Assembly (NCBI GenBank): GCA_028554795.2
Contig: CM068827.1
Coordinates: forward strand, 77,621,677 to 77,685,676
Reading direction: 5' to 3'
DNA: 64,000 nt
Source of the DNA: Sinohyriopsis cumingii
Lineage: Eukaryota > Mollusca > Bivalvia > Unionida > Unionidae
Under the pieces are notes generated by a model. That model saw only the letters and a program-made list of their open reading frames with translations. It did not search any database and was not told where the DNA came from. Position numbers and translations under genes: made by a program. This document shows positions 47,441 through 57,969 of the stretch, piece after piece. Position 1 is the first letter of the stretch, and each line of letters begins with the position of its first letter.

Positions 47441-48145
47441 TTATACTGGAACGCGTCGCCACTGATTGTCTTTACGTCGTATTAACTTCAGGACAGGCAT
47501 GACACGTCGTGCAGGGGTACGCAAAGGACTCAATCGAGCCAGTTCTTGCTTGGACAAATCCAGTAAACTTTGTAACATGCCCGATCTTTCTTGAACTTTG
47601 ATTTTGGGAGAAGGTACTTTGTAAGCAGCGGCCACTGCCACTAAATTGGAGGGTCCTGCCACTGAAGAACTCCTTGGGGTCATTAAAGGAGAAGTTCTTG
47701 GTGTGATCAACGTCTCCAAGTACTTTTCAGTTCTTGGTGTCATCAACGGAGAAGTGAATGAACCTGAGGCTATCGGAGACGCGGTCACCGCCGTTGCAGG
47801 TCGTGGTTTGCGAGTGTAAGGTTGCGTCCTGGCCGAAGTGCCTCTCTTGCGACTAGATTTTTGTGGGCTTTTCTTTTTCTGGGGACTTTTTCTCTGCTTC
47901 TTTTTCTGGGGACTTTTCTTTTTCCGGGGTGGTGACTGGTAAGAGGAGGGTCCTGCCACTGGAGAAGTTCTTGGAGACACGGGTCTCCTTGGGGACCTGG
48001 TCTTGACACCGTGGCTCTTTTTCTTCTTCTTGGAGCTTCGTTTGGCTTCTTTTTTCTTGGGGAGAACTTTGGGAGCATTAGGATCCCATCTTAAGAGAGA
48101 GCGAATGATGACTCCTCCTAGAGTGTCGCTCCCTCCAGGTTTCAA
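47441..48145 (-). CDS. Ser/Pro/Lys-rich core-like protein (gene A), TTG at start
   Basis: 234 aa: KPGGSDTLGGVIIRSLLRW, a long basic region with KKKSPQKKK and TPRTSPLM repeats, RSGMLQSLLDLSKQELAR, and a C-terminus PARRVMPVLKLIRRKDNQW. The expected initiator is TTG in both element 2 and element 3, with no ATG nearby. Either the start was lost in a common ancestor or a non-AUG start is used. Probably DNA-binding by charge. Confidence 0.65.
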   Translation of the reverse strand: MKPGGSDTLGGVIIRSLLRWDPNAPKVLPKKKEAKRSSKKKKKSHGVKTRSPRRPVSPRTSPVAGPSSYQSPPRKKKSPQKKKQRKSPQKKKSPQKSSRKRGTSARTQPYTRKPRPATAVTASPIASGSFTSPLMTPRTEKYLETLITPRTSPLMTPRSSSVAGPSNLVAVAAAYKVPSPKIKVQERSGMLQSLLDLSKQELARLSPLRTPARRVMPVLKLIRRKDNQWRRVPV

Positions 48146-48164
48146 AATGATTTTGTTTTTTGGT

Positions 48165-48413
48165 TTAAGTGTCGATGCGAGGATCGGCCAGTTGGGTCAA
48201 AGCGACTTTGTTTAGATCAAAGAAGCGTTTGGTTTGATGAGGAATCTGAATGATCCCTTGTAGTAATTGACGTACTGTCACCGTGAACCATCGTAAGACT
48301 TCTTTGAGACTAGCTTCTAAGACACGAGCTCGTGTTTGTGGATTTTTTTCTCGACTGATGCCATACAAGGCACGAATCAATTTGGCGTGAAGATGCGACT
48401 GAAGGGACGTCAT
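48165..48413 (-). CDS. Small conserved helical protein
   Basis: 82 aa, intact: MTSLQSHLHAKLIRALYGIS, then LEASLKEVLRWFTVTVRQLL and a conserved C-terminus ALTQLADPRIDT. Start at ATG 48413. The element 2 copy is frameshifted. Function unknown. Confidence 0.65.
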   Translation of the reverse strand: MTSLQSHLHAKLIRALYGISREKNPQTRARVLEASLKEVLRWFTVTVRQLLQGIIQIPHQTKRFFDLNKVALTQLADPRIDT

Positions 48414-48476
48414 GTTCAAACTGTGTGAGACAGACGAAAAGTGTCTGAGGATTTTATAGATTTTTTTGGAGTGAAA

Positions 48477-49201
48477 TTAAGTCGAGGATGGAGAAGTGTA
48501 CAAGACATGCCCTCCGTCTTGACACCAGTGGTGAAACAATTGGGTACGAAATCGCAAATCATCGGGGGTCGTAGGTTTCAAATCGACGAGTAAATAAGCG
48601 TGTGGAGTTTGAGTGGCATCGTCGTACGCCTGAGTCAGCCAAGGCGTTCCTAACTGGCTAAGACTTGCACTTGCGACTTATCCCGAGGGCTTTTAAACAA
48701 GACCACGTAATGCGCATTGAGACTGATGGTGCAATGAGCTTTACTTTGTTGAAACCAATTTTGGGTGATGTAAACGACACTGGCATTACGATGATGCCCT
48801 TTCCGCGTGAACCACAGTTTAATTTCTTCTTCGTCTTCTCCTAACATGTCGTCGAAAATGACCAAATGGGTTAGACGGGAGTCAGAGACGATTCCGTCGT
48901 CTTCTTTAGGAATGCCTTCCACAAACACGATGGAATCGCCTTGACTTTCTCGCAAGAGGCTGTACGCCGATTGCCACTCTTTGTAACACCACACGATGCC
49001 TTGAGGTGGTTGATCGATCAAATGATGTTTATGTTCGATCAAACGTTTGAAGAATTCGGTTTTGCCTGAACCGCTAGGTCCAGCAATGAGCATGTTAAAG
49101 GGATGGGGAAGATACAAAGCCTCCCAACTGGTACGATCTAAGTGTTCGTCGATGACTTTGACAGTGTTGGATGAGGGAGCAGAGACAGCAGAGGTAGCCA
49201 T
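48477..49201 (-). pseudogene. A32-like packaging ATPase, C-terminal frameshift
   Basis: From ATG 49201: FNMLIAGPSGSGKT (Walker A), THLVIFDDML (Walker B), SVVYITQNWFQQ and VVLFKSPRDKSQVQVLA are in one frame. A stop near 48650 cuts the protein just before the last 60 residues (YLLVDLKPTTPDDLRF), which follow in another frame to 48477. Better preserved than the element 2 copy. Confidence 0.87.
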
Positions 49202-49451
49202 AGTGTTAAGAATGTCACTTGTGACACGAAAACAAACAAGACAAGAGTTTATATACTTTTTTTTCAGAACACGTTTATTGAATGTTTTAAACATGAACAC
49301 AAAATAAAAAAATACATAAAAGCCAAAGGCTTAAGTACAACGATAAAAGGCACATGAAAACCATCAACGTGGAATGGAAACAAGTGTCTGTACAACATGT
49401 TTTGGGTAATGTTCTGACCAGTTCTATAGGGGGTAAAGTCACAGAAATGTC

Positions 49452-49592
49452 CTACTGAAAGGGTCTTTCAGGCATGTCCACGACAGTCCTGTCCTGGGTG
49501 ACGGGTTCTTCTTCTGGTACCGTCACCAACACTGGTTGAACAGTAACTTTTTTCTTTGGACGTTGAAAGGAAGGATCACAACTCTCGAGCAT
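49452..49592 (-). pseudogene. C-tail-anchored protein, truncated
   Basis: MLESCDPSFQRPKKKVTVQP as in element 2, but a stop at 49452 removes the region that encodes the membrane anchor downstream. Confidence 0.6.
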
Positions 49593-49709
49593 ACTGGGCC
49601 ACTTCTTGGGTCCAAGTCTCAAAATTCCATTTGTTCCAGGCACGGACATCTGTCCAATGTGGGTGTAAGTCACAAGCTACACACACATCGTCATACACGT
49701 CTTGGGTAG

Positions 49710-49820
49710 CTAAAAGTTGACGACTTTTTTTTCCCGTAGAGGTCGAGAAGTATCCAGATGAATACGTAAGGCTTTTAGCAAAATGAGTCTCTCGTGAACA
49801 TTTAAAGGCACCACTTTCAT
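49710..49820 (-). pseudogene. Protein Y homologue, frameshifted
   Basis: MKVVPLNVHERLILLKALRI from ATG 49820, then a frameshift at the T-run near 49725 leads to an early stop. The ATGA overlap with the upstream gene is kept. Confidence 0.6.
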
Positions 49821-50041
49821 GTTGAATGGAGTGGTAAATAGTGTTCGTAAAGAGTCCACAAGGAATCGGCTGGTAAATGAAATCCCAGAAAACAAGTCAC
49901 TAAGACACACACCACTTGTCGACCCAAATTGAACGGAAACAGTTCTTGTACTAAGTGTTGGTAATCTTCTACGGTTTGAATATTTTCATTGAGTTCCTTC
50001 CACGAAATCTGTTCAATCACATGTGATAAAAACCTTGGCAT
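49817..50041 (-). CDS. Protein X homologue
   Basis: 74 aa, same length as in element 2 (33090-33314), with about 12 substitutions and no indel. The start lies within the F-box-like gene end, as in element 2. Confidence 0.62.
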   Translation of the reverse strand: MPRFLSHVIEQISWKELNENIQTVEDYQHLVQELFPFNLGRQVVCVLVTCFLGFHLPADSLWTLYEHYLPLHST

Positions 50042-50504
50042 GACAGCCTGTTTTTATATTCTCTTTTTTTCGGATGCAATACACGTACTTTCTACCCAGA
50101 GATCTTCGTTCTCCAGTAGGAAATTTAAATGCTCCAAACTGTAACCTAAACTTCAGAGTTCGTTTAGAAGTTTCCTCTTCCGCTAAGTAGATTCCACGTA
50201 AAATATGTTGGTAATCCTTTAACTTGTCTTCCTCAATGCGTTGCACTAGGTAAATCTCGAAGTAACCAAAATTATGAACATGTCGATCATTGGTGACCTT
50301 GAAGTTTTGAACAATGTCTGACCACTGAAACAATTTCTGACGAATCAGTTCTCTTATGCCATTCAGGTACCAGTGGTTTAAACACCGGTGACGTAACGGA
50401 TGCAATTGTTCTTTACGTTTCACTTGCATTTTGACCAGTTCTCGGTAAATGCGTTCTCTCAATTCCACAGGCAAACCACGAATGTTCTCTTGTAAAGTAT
50501 CCAT
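50013..50504 (-). CDS. F-box-like accessory protein
   Basis: 163 aa, ENIRGLPVELRERIYREL near the N-terminus; homologue of 33286-33765 with a 4-residue insertion near residue 70. Confidence 0.55.
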   Translation of the reverse strand: MDTLQENIRGLPVELRERIYRELVKMQVKRKEQLHPLRHRCLNHWYLNGIRELIRQKLFQWSDIVQNFKVTNDRHVHNFGYFEIYLVQRIEEDKLKDYQHILRGIYLAEEETSKRTLKFRLQFGAFKFPTGERRSLGRKYVYCIRKKENIKTGCHAKVFITCD

Positions 50505-50516
50505 GAATAGGTCATA

Positions 50517-50969
50517 CTAAATTCTCTTTCTGACACAAGAAATGTACCGTTTGCACAGACATGGTTTTAATTCATTGTCGAATCTAAATCGTTTAATCAC
50601 TAATTTACACATTACAGTTCGTTCAGAAGTTTCCTCTTTCACTAAGTTGACATTGTGTAAAAGATGTTGGTAATTCGTTAACTCTTCCTCTGGAATTCGA
50701 TGCAGTAAGTTTACAATGTAGGAAATACAATCATCAATAGCAAACCAATCCTTTTTAAAACCAGGGGGTCGTTGATCAATGTCTTTCCAATGGAACACTT
50801 TCAACTGAATCAGTCCTTGTATAGCATTCAGGTACCAGTGGTTCAAACACCGGTGACGTAACGGATGCAACTGTTCTTTACGTTTCACTTGTATTTTGAC
50901 CAGTTCTCGGTAAATGCGTTCTCTCAACTCCACAGGCAAAGCACGAATGTTCTCTAGCAAAGTATCCAT
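50517..50969 (-). CDS. F-box-like accessory protein, extra copy
   Basis: 150 aa. The N-terminal 56 residues are nearly identical to the neighbouring copy (ENIRALPVELRERIYREL); the C-terminal part is more diverged. No counterpart in element 2: a duplication in element 3 or a loss in element 2. The different C-terminus suggests a changed target if the F-box reading is right. Confidence 0.55.
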   Translation of the reverse strand: MDTLLENIRALPVELRERIYRELVKIQVKRKEQLHPLRHRCLNHWYLNAIQGLIQLKVFHWKDIDQRPPGFKKDWFAIDDCISYIVNLLHRIPEEELTNYQHLLHNVNLVKEETSERTVMCKLVIKRFRFDNELKPCLCKRYISCVRKRI

Positions 50970-50990
50970 GAATAGGTCAGTCCGTACAAT

Positions 50991-51383
50991 TCACAATCTT
51001 CTCCTTGAGCAAAAGTAATCCACATAGTGAGTAATTTCTGACCACTGCCATTCAGGGTAACGTCCAAGAATCTCATTGAATTCTTTTGATGTAAACGGTC
51101 TAGAGTGATATGATAGGATGAATGCACACTTGACCCAGAGAAATCTAACACACTGGTTGACTTTTTTCACTTTCCTCTTGTGAATTTCTCGGCACAAAAG
51201 TTCTACAGTTACCCATTGAGATTTCTCTCTGGCAAGTCCCTGCCAAACTTCCTTGTAAATCTTCTCTTGCAGTTCTTTAGGTAATGATTCAATATCGTTT
51301 TTGAAATGGAGTTTAAATACTGGTCTCGGTGATGTCCAACATTTGATTCCTAACCAATCTGGTTTCTTCTTCTTCAACGACAT
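50991..51383 (-). CDS. F-box-like protein with LxCxE motif
   Basis: 130 aa, same length as 33787-34179. Keeps IESLPKELQEKIYKEVW and VELLCREIHKRK (LxCxE). Few differences from element 2 and no frame damage, unlike most genes of this element. Confidence 0.6.
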   Translation of the reverse strand: MSLKKKKPDWLGIKCWTSPRPVFKLHFKNDIESLPKELQEKIYKEVWQGLAREKSQWVTVELLCREIHKRKVKKVNQCVRFLWVKCAFILSYHSRPFTSKEFNEILGRYPEWQWSEITHYVDYFCSRRRL

Positions 51384-51394
51384 GGTAAGTTACT

Positions 51395-52030
51395 TCAATG
51401 TCTCTGTCCCACTAAGGGTAAGTAATGACAATTCGGTGACCAACGAGCATGTTCTAGGTAGGCCGAATCTTGTGGTTCCCAGTGGTGAAGTGACACACCG
51501 CAACTGAAGTACTTGACTTTATCCCCTTCGCCCAAGTAGAAAAATCCAGCTCTGGCTAATTCTTCGGGGGTCTGTCCTCCCAGATACTTAGGCCATTTTC
51601 CTTTGAACGATTGAAGACGATTTTCAAAGTCGCAGTATTCCGACAAACGTACAGGGAACGAATATTCGTCTTTCACAGGTTCGTTTCGATGAGGGTTGGG
51701 TGTCATAGACAGGAGTTTGCTCAGAGCTGGATGACATCCGTAGGGAGGTAGACGTGAAGGTGGACATTCACCTTTAAAACGAAACCCAGTAAAGTGTCCA
51801 AGAGGACGAGCGGCATCGCTTTCGCATCCCTCAGGTTTGACACGCACAGCATCACTTTCCATGATAGGGGTAGTGAGAACAAAGTTCCCATGATGCTTTA
51901 CGGCATCGCTAAGGTCACAGCGTACAGCATCGTTTCCATCGCAAGGCTCACAATCGCATTCCACTTCAGTAGCCCCAAACTTGAATTGTGCCTTTCTTAA
52001 CTTGTTTTGTGTTTCTCTGAAAGTATTCAT
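51395..52030 (-). CDS. BIR-domain (IAP-like) protein
   Basis: 211 aa. The N-terminal half carries DAVR-type repeats (GNDAVRC, SDAVK, ESDAVR, ESDAAR). The C-terminal BIR domain (about 128-205) reads RLQSFKGKWP, LARAGFFYLGEGDKV, FSCG, LEHARWSPNCHYL. The first zinc Cys is Tyr here (KYFSCG) although it is Cys in the broken element 2 copy, so function may be reduced. The frame is intact from ATG 52030. Confidence 0.8.
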   Translation of the reverse strand: MNTFRETQNKLRKAQFKFGATEVECDCEPCDGNDAVRCDLSDAVKHHGNFVLTTPIMESDAVRVKPEGCESDAARPLGHFTGFRFKGECPPSRLPPYGCHPALSKLLSMTPNPHRNEPVKDEYSFPVRLSEYCDFENRLQSFKGKWPKYLGGQTPEELARAGFFYLGEGDKVKYFSCGVSLHHWEPQDSAYLEHARWSPNCHYLPLVGQRH

Positions 52031-52062
52031 CTTGTTCGCTTGATCTTGGTAGTCACAATGAA

Positions 52063-55000
52063 CTATCTATCTTGCCTAGGGTTCCTTTTTATATACAGAC
52101 CAATACCGACGTGTCCATACGGTAAGATGAAATGATTGGGAAGTCGCACTCGCTTCTGGTACACGATTTGATAGACTTTTTCCAAGGGTCGACTGACGAT
52201 GTGGTGAGTGGGTAAACGTACAATCTTGTTGGGTTGATAGGTGGTCACTTTAAAGTGGTCATCTTCTCTAGACTGCAAGGCTTCTTTCAATTCGTCAAAG
52301 TTCACCACTCGACTGGTACGATAATTCGGAGTCAATCCTTTCACTTTACACTTCGTGTGCACTTCTCCTTGTTTGTCCCGGTATTCGTAGCCGTAATTTT
52401 TTGGACCGCCACTGACGAAACTTAGAATCTTGTCGTCGGGGTGCTCGTCTGTCCAGGCTCCTAAACGGTCTCCTTCGAAATCAGGGTGCTGTTGACTCGG
52501 GTGATGGATGTAAATGCAACTGTTCGTGTCAAAGTACAGGACGCGTTCCCCTAACAGTTCTAAAGCTTCGTACAATTTTAAGTGAGCACGAGCTGTCACG
52601 TAAGCCGCAATGATGACATTTCCAAAGGGGTCGTCTTGTACAAAGTCCAAATCTTCTTCGTAAATCACTAAGATCAAATCCTCGCGAATGACGTCCACGT
52701 GTTTCATAAATTTGGTTTTGTCGTGAATCATCTGGAAGTAGCGGGAGGGTTCTGTCAAATATTCCGTCTTGGGTAAACACGGTCGTTATGCCATTTTACC
52801 CCACAAGAAATTTAATATCACTTTGGCAAACGATCGCCTGCCTTCGTTTTTCTCGATGTAATCTAAAGTGATGCCTTCTTGTTCCCGGTATTTCTCTTTG
52901 AATGTCTTTTGGTCTTCGGGAGTGTGACACCAGGACGGATAGCTGCTGGCTTCTTGCTTCAGTTTCAAAAAGGCATCCACGTAGTCTGCGAAAATGCCTT
53001 TCTGCGTGGGGTCACCTTGGTTGTATTGTTGTGTCTTGGGAAAGTGACAAATTTCGTACACTTCTAACAGTTGGTATCCCATGTCCAGAGCTTTGAACAA
53101 TTCTACGCTGACCCACGTCCCCGTCAAGGCTCGTTATTCTTGGGGGTGCTGGAAAGGTTGGCCTTGGGTGCACGTTTTGGCACAAGTACGGCACAAAGGA
53201 AACATCAGTTTGTCTTGGCAATGGTGAGGTAAGACGGGATGGTACAAGTCCGTGGGAGGCAAAACTTTGCACTTGATCAAGCCTTCGTATTGTCGAATGT
53301 TTTTCAGGTCGATGTGTTCCGTGAACAATTGTGGGTGCCCTGCAGGAAAGCGACAATATTTGCACACGTAGGGATACAGCGAACACACGTCCAAGTATTT
53401 CATTTCTTCATCCTTTCTCTTCGTCGGCTTGGCACAGCAAACAGGTGGCATTAGTCCTTCCTCCGTACAAACTATCCCTCGGGTTTAGGGGGTCCATGAA
53501 CTAGTAACTTTCCACGATGCGTTTAAACTCGGGATCGGTTTTCAAACGGTGATCTTACTCATGTTCCCACATTTCCACCACTTGGTATCCTTCCTGTTCT
53601 AACTTTAGGCGTCACTGACAAGTGACCTGGTACAAGTCTTCCATGGTTCGTTGTAAAAACTATTTTTTAGTGCCACGATCAGGATGACAGACGGGACATC
53701 CGTGAAATAAGCAACCGTTAAACTCGTACACGATCTTGGGGTTTTCTAAGTTCCAGTCATCGACCGAATGCGTTCCGATGGTCTTTTCGCCCTCTCCGTT
53801 GCGGGAATGCTGAATCCATTTGTCTTTCTTGTCGCACAAGTAATGTAACCAGCTTAGGGCTTTGACCGAGTATTGACGTTTGACAAAGTTCGTCGTTTGA
53901 GGACTAATGACAGCCAGGGTGTTTTCAGGCATGAATCGTTGGCGGTACACTAAGGAACACGCTTTGGCAATGGTGCAAGCTTCTTTCCAAGGATCGACCC
54001 CTCCGTGTTCCAAGAACAGTTCTCTAAATTTTCCACAGCATCGCCGTAAAATGTCCACGTCGGAACGACAATACTTTAGCATTTCTTCCTGGAAGTCGAA
54101 AGGGTCGGAGGCGTGAGCCTGGTACCAAGCGTAGAAAGCTTCTCGTTGTTTGGTAAGCATGTTGTCAGGGTCGTAATAGTGAGCCTCAGGGAAATGGGAT
54201 AGAACGGCGTGTTATTGAAAAAGTGTGGAAAGTACCCTTTAGCCATTTCTGTTATTCCAAACGTTTTAGGCATTCGACTCAAAGGCATGGCCAAGTAACT
54301 CATCGAATCTTTAAACTGCACTTGTCCCACTTGCATGAAAATGATTTTGGCTCCGTTCAAAGTGACTTTAGGACGTTCGGTGCCATGTTCCGTATAGTAC
54401 CTCAAAAGAAACTGTCCATCGTATCCGGAGAAATTGTGAGCCATCACTGTGGCATGACGATGACAATCTTCGTAACGTTCGATGTCCTCTTTGCTCCATG
54501 TCTTGTCGATGGGGTCTAAGACCCATTTGGTAAAATCGGCTCACGCCCTCCAGGAATCTTGCTGCGGTGAGGGCAATGACTCAAGATAGGTTCTTGAATG
54601 CACTTCTCGCACGCTCGATGAGCCACGCAGAAATTAGGAATGTGAATGCCGGTCTCTTGCATGCATTCAAAATCGAAAAAGATGAAATTGCCTTTCTTCT
54701 TGTGACCGTCCTCTTTCTCTGGTTGGGGTTGGTATTTTTGCACGTAGCATTGATGTTCCAAGTCCACGATGTAGTGACAAATGTGACATTTTTTCTTTCC
54801 TCGACATACGTGTGCCTTGACATTATTGGTACATAGACCTTGTCCACACGTAGGGCACAATCTCAGCAGCTGACAAGCACATTTCTGCTGTGAACCTTGC
54901 GTCTTCAGATGTTGTTGGTAACAGGCAGGGCTTGCAAACGTGCGCAGACAAGCTGAACAATGCACTCGTTCTTGCCCTTCGTTCAGACATGGCTGAAAGG

Positions 55001-56080
55001 CCAAACATCCTGGGCATTTCGATCCGCAATGTTTGTGTTGCTCTCGATTGTTATAGCCATAGTCACATTTCTCACAGTAATAACCGTATCCCAGGAATGC
55101 GGTGATACTGGTAATGGTATCGAAATGTTCATCGTGATGATAGAGGTGAATGTATTTTCCGTCCTTAAAGTCTTTCCCTCGAAACAACAGAGACCCGCGC
55201 ACTTCTTGAGGGTGCACTTTCAAGGTGTAGCATGGAGCTAGGACATCTTGCAATTTTTGCATTTCAGGAATGCCACAGGGTTTGTCTTTGGGCAATCCGG
55301 CTTGTTGCAACAGGAGTTCTGCTTCGTTTCGTTGTTTGGCTCGGTCCAATTGTCGAATAGTTTTCCAGGCTCTTTTCCATTCTGCCGTGTCGTTTTTGTC
55401 GACATAGGTTCGTCCCACCACGATAGCCCTGGCTAAACACATCTGGTCTTGAGAATTGTGAATTTGGACAAGACTCTTTTTGGTGCTGCGAAGGTTGTTG
55501 ACCAATAACACCTTATTGCGTTGTCCGGTCCCTTGAGGAGGAGAGACGTGGGTCATGTCCAGTGTGGCTTTTCCATCGGTGATGTCAAACTGGTCATTAG
55601 ATTGTTGCACGTGTTGAATCTTGTCCATGACTTTGGAAGCGGTCTATTCTGCAGGGCTGCTAAACTCGATCCAAACAGGGGATTTCAAGCCGTCGTGTTG
55701 TCTGGAAAGTCTCAAGCGATCGTCTTCTTTGGGTTGACATTGTCGTTTGAGTGTGGTAAGCAAAGAATCCCACATCTCGGTGATGAACCCTTCTGCTTTC
55801 TCTAACGGTACTTCGGACTTGAAATCTTTAAACTTCACTGTGTATTTGTAAGCCGTGGTTATAAATTTTCTAGAGGGACGCTTTTCGGTCTCTTGAATGG
55901 AATAGTACTTTTCAGGGTTGACTAGGGTAGTGAACTTCGTTTAGAGGGTTTGGATTCTGGTTCACTCATGTCCTCTTCAAAATCACTGGCATGAATGTGT
56001 GCCACGACTTCAGCCCTAGTACGAGGCGATAGATCACGTTTCTGCCTCTTACTTTCTTCTTCTTCTTGAATGAATTGGAT
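52063..56080 (-). pseudogene. DNA polymerase B, multiply broken
   Basis: Same motifs as element 2: FFDFECMQE (exo I), MMAHNFSGYDGQF (exo II, the Tyr intact), DVCSLYPYV (motif A), YFDTNSC (motif C with Asp to Asn, a catalytic change), ending in LPYGHVG. The start codon region is deleted (near 56075). Frames change near 55640, 54520, 54080, 53655 and 53130-53460, and 52780 carries a shift. It keeps the 126-nt segment lost from element 2. Confidence 0.9.
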
Positions 56081-56197
56081 CAAATGACTAAAGTTTAAAC
56101 ACCATGGGTTACTTTATAGTCATGGCAGACCAGCGTATATAAAGGGTATGTGTCTTGTCCTTTCACTATTCATTTCACTCTCAAACCGAGCACAACG

Positions 56198-56627
56198 ATG
56201 GAAGAGACTACACAGACCGAACGTTTCATAAGAGCTTTGCGAGGGGTCATCCAAAATTCTCTTCAGACCAGCCGAGGGACTACTCACCCTCCTTTCGAGA
56301 TAAAAGTCAAGATACTTACTATATCTGTCAGAAGAAAGGGCATTGGTCTTCAGAGTGTCCAGACCGTCAAAAAAGAAAAAAGGGGATAGAAGAGACAAAA
56401 GTCAAGATACCTGTTATTATTGTCAAGAAAAAGGACATTGGTCTCCAGATTGCCCTAAGAAACAAGAGGAGTCAGAAGAAGAGAGGGATTCTGAAGAGGA
56501 AGAAGAGGAGGAAGAAGAAGAAGAAGAGGCAGAAAGCAGACAGGTGAAGAAAAAGAAACAGGAGAAAAAAAGAAAAAGGGAAGAAAGTGGGGATGAAGAG
56601 GAGGAAAAGACTGTGACTGTGAAGTAA
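56198..56627 (+). pseudogene. CCHC zinc-knuckle protein, frameshifted
   Basis: MEETTQTERFIRALRGVI from ATG 56198, then the knuckles fall in other frames (YYICQKKGHWSSEC; CYYCQEKGHWSPDC). The first knuckle has Cys to Tyr. At least two frameshifts (near 56250 and 56390). Confidence 0.8.
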
Positions 56628-56888
56628 TTTAGAAAACAGAGAGAGTGAACAATGAGGCAGAAGAAGTTTATGAACTTTTTAATGTTGTTATGTTGTGTAT
56701 TGTGAATTGGATTGTAAATATTTATAAAAGAATAAATTAGATATAAAGGTAAGTGTCTTTGGGTTTTGATTGTAAAATAAGAACCTACACTCACGCACAC
56801 TCATACACAGACACTTACTATTGGGTAAAATGTTTGTTTTTTTAGTTATTGGCAATTGAAAGTCTATCTCTTTTCGAGAGACATGGGT

Positions 56889-56904
56889 GGCCCTGAAAAT
56901 GGCC
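56889..56904 (-). terminator. Histone-type 3' stem-loop, copy G (one mismatch)
   Basis: Minus strand: AAAGGCCATTTTCAGGGCC then ACCCA. One stem base differs, breaking a pair; the rest, including ACCCA and the purine block, is intact. Lies 18 nt after the stop at 56923. Confidence 0.7.
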
Positions 56905-56922
56905 TTTGGGGTAGGGTTGAGT

Positions 56923-57498
56923 TTAAGCAATCAACTTTAACTGCTTTAAGCCTTTGCCACGGCCAAGGTCTACTTCTGTACTGCGTACTGTTGATGATGA
57001 TGATGATTTGGTTGAAATCACTAAGGGTGGTACGGTAGGCTTAGTCACAGAGTTGGAGTGTTTAGCTCGGGAAGGTCGTATTCTCTTCGGTCCTAATAAA
57101 GAAGTTTGATACATTTGTTTCAGACTTCTTAACTCCGCTAAAATGTCTAACAGTACCGTGACCGTTTGATTTTGACACCCTTGTTTCTTTGCTGCTGCTT
57201 CTTCTTGTTCTTGTTTTGTTCTTACCTCTTCTTCTTGCTGCTGTTGCTGTAGGAGAAAAGCTTGTTCTGCTTCCTTTTGCTGTTGTATAAATTTCTCCAA
57301 TTCTTCTTTCTGTCTCTGTCTAAAATTCTCCACGTGCGGTAATGAAGGAGAAGGTGACGAAGGTTCCGGAACAAATTCTTGCGAGGTAAGAAAATCCACA
57401 AAATCCCAATTCACCTCTTCTGAAAGTAAGTACGGGTTCCCTTGGGGAGTCTCCACGGCTGGTGCACCCCAATTTATCGTTTTCTGAGTTTCCGTCAT
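56923..57498 (-). CDS. Coiled-coil accessory protein, right-end minus gene
   Basis: 191 aa from ATG 57498 (MTETQKTINWG), intact. Same layout as 39995-40567, with small in-frame length changes in the Gln/Glu repeat and the Ser/Pro region. Length changes in multiples of three suggest purifying selection. Confidence 0.72.
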   Translation of the reverse strand: MTETQKTINWGAPAVETPQGNPYLLSEEVNWDFVDFLTSQEFVPEPSSPSPSLPHVENFRQRQKEELEKFIQQQKEAEQAFLLQQQQQEEEVRTKQEQEEAAAKKQGCQNQTVTVLLDILAELRSLKQMYQTSLLGPKRIRPSRAKHSNSVTKPTVPPLVISTKSSSSSTVRSTEVDLGRGKGLKQLKLIA

Positions 57499-57718
57499 GT
57501 TGAAAAACTGTCGCATGGATTGACTGCGCACAGGCGCTAGCGAATCTATATAGAACATGTGACGTCACAGACTGCTCTCTTCGGATTGGACGTGGGCTGA
57601 CTGAATTTTGTAACGCGTGTTTGGATTGGTCAATGAACTCAATCCGTTTCAATCCTTCCTCTACCTATAAATAAGCGCAGTTCACTTCATTCCTTCACCT
57701 GTTCTCGGCACGCCCAAC
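57499..57718. promoter_or_regulatory. Bidirectional promoter, copy in element 3
   Basis: CTATATAGA, TGACGTCA (57560-57567), two inverted CCAAT boxes and TATAAATA (57666-57673), in the same order and spacing as element 2. Confidence 0.72.
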
Positions 57719-57949
57719 ATGTGGACCGACGTGCAATCTTCAACACTTGTGTCTTCTATGATGTTCTGGTCGGACATACCTATGTATGTCCGATCCGACT
57801 GGACAGTTATCCACAGGACAGACACCAGCCTGTGGATGCGAAGAATATATGTGGAGCGTCAAGGATGCCTCAAAAGAGTACTCATTTACGGTCCTGCAGT
57901 CAGGCGCAGCTTAAGAAGAAGAAGATATCACAGATGCCCTTTATGTTAA
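57719..57949 (+). CDS. Small Arg-rich protein, right-end plus gene
   Basis: 76 aa, same length as 40787-41017, substitutions spread along it, no indel; ends RSLRRRRYHRCPLC. Confidence 0.72.
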   Translation: MWTDVQSSTLVSSMMFWSDIPMYVRSDWTVIHRTDTSLWMRRIYVERQGCLKRVLIYGPAVRRSLRRRRYHRCPLC

Positions 57950-57969
57950 TATACCCTTAATATTAACAT

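Noticed and set aside
51395-52030. LxCxE motif in the Cys-rich N-terminus of the BIR protein (VECDCEPC)
   Set aside because: No Leu at the required position; not a match.
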